Of a stretch of 5,473 nt of DNA, positions 5,402 through 5,473 are shown piece after piece; position 1 is the first letter of the stretch, and the number at the start of each line of letters is the position of its first letter. The notes below the pieces were generated by a model that did no database searches, was not told where the DNA came from, and was given only the letters and a program-made list of their open reading frames with translations. Position numbers and translations under genes: made by a program. Origin of the DNA: Methanomicrobiales archaeon (GTDB lineage Archaea; Halobacteriota; Methanomicrobia; Methanomicrobiales; JACTUA01); the NCBI GenBank assembly GCA_028678635.1, contig JAJRDC010000196.1, positions 1 through 5,473 of the forward strand, written 5' to 3'.

Positions 5402-5473
5402 CCGCACCGGCAGGCATCAGGGTCAGGAAGGGTATCATCATCCGGATTATTGTGGGGAGAGGAGCCCTGGCAG

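Larger units (their letters stand above)
5133..5473. other. 340-base intergenic stretch to the right edge, no convincing gene
   Basis: Translations in all frames are Pro/Gly/Arg-rich, lack protein motifs and are broken up by stops, so I see no coding region. The stretch contains two T6 tracts, two clear GC hairpins, a single GTTTGAAAC palindrome (5214-5222) and an AT island near 5444-5451 (GGATTATT) that could be a promoter for a gene starting beyond the edge. No tRNA fold was seen. Confidence 0.6.

Overview
The window is GC-rich and looks like a methanogenic archaeon, most likely of the Methanomicrobiales. The evidence is a two-gene SufC/SufB-type Fe-S assembly pair of the archaeal minimal kind, tightly packed overlapping genes, good GGAGGTG ribosome binding sites at several starts, and oligo-T tracts rather than classical strong hairpin terminators. 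The order-level placement is an inference from protein style and cannot be proven here.

Layout. Six genes lie on the minus strand and read right to left from about 3926 to the left edge. They are a SufC-like ATPase (3926-3198), a SufB-like scaffold (3210-2098), protein-L-isoaspartate O-methyltransferase (2132-1437), a cyclase/kynurenine-formamidase-family hydrolase (1432-818), a cysteine-containing protein of unknown function (821-213), and the start of a phosphohexomutase (173 to beyond position 1). The first five overlap or are 4 bases apart, so they almost certainly form one transcription unit. A T8 tract at 199-206 may separate the mutase or attenuate transcription into it. On the plus strand a single DNA methyltransferase gene (4221-5132) is transcribed divergently. 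The last 340 bases hold no convincing gene but contain several GC hairpins and two T6 tracts.

How it fits together. The SufC-like and SufB-like proteins would build and transfer Fe-S clusters. Only one SufB/D-type gene is present, and its product carries both the Cys and the His/Glu that sit in the active region of bacterial SufB, so a homodimeric scaffold with two ATPases is expected (the minimal SUF, or SMS, type). The isoaspartyl repair methyltransferase, metal-dependent hydrolase-like protein and unknown Cys protein are translationally linked to this pair; whether they share its function is open. The methyltransferase has no restriction gene beside it in the window.

The least explained items are the unknown 202-residue protein with its HACPPECRDAC and HWCPYGR motifs, a strong excess of GGATCC (15 copies by eye, very unevenly spread), and the structured 3' intergenic region. 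I found no clear evidence for mobile elements, CRISPR arrays, tRNA or rRNA.
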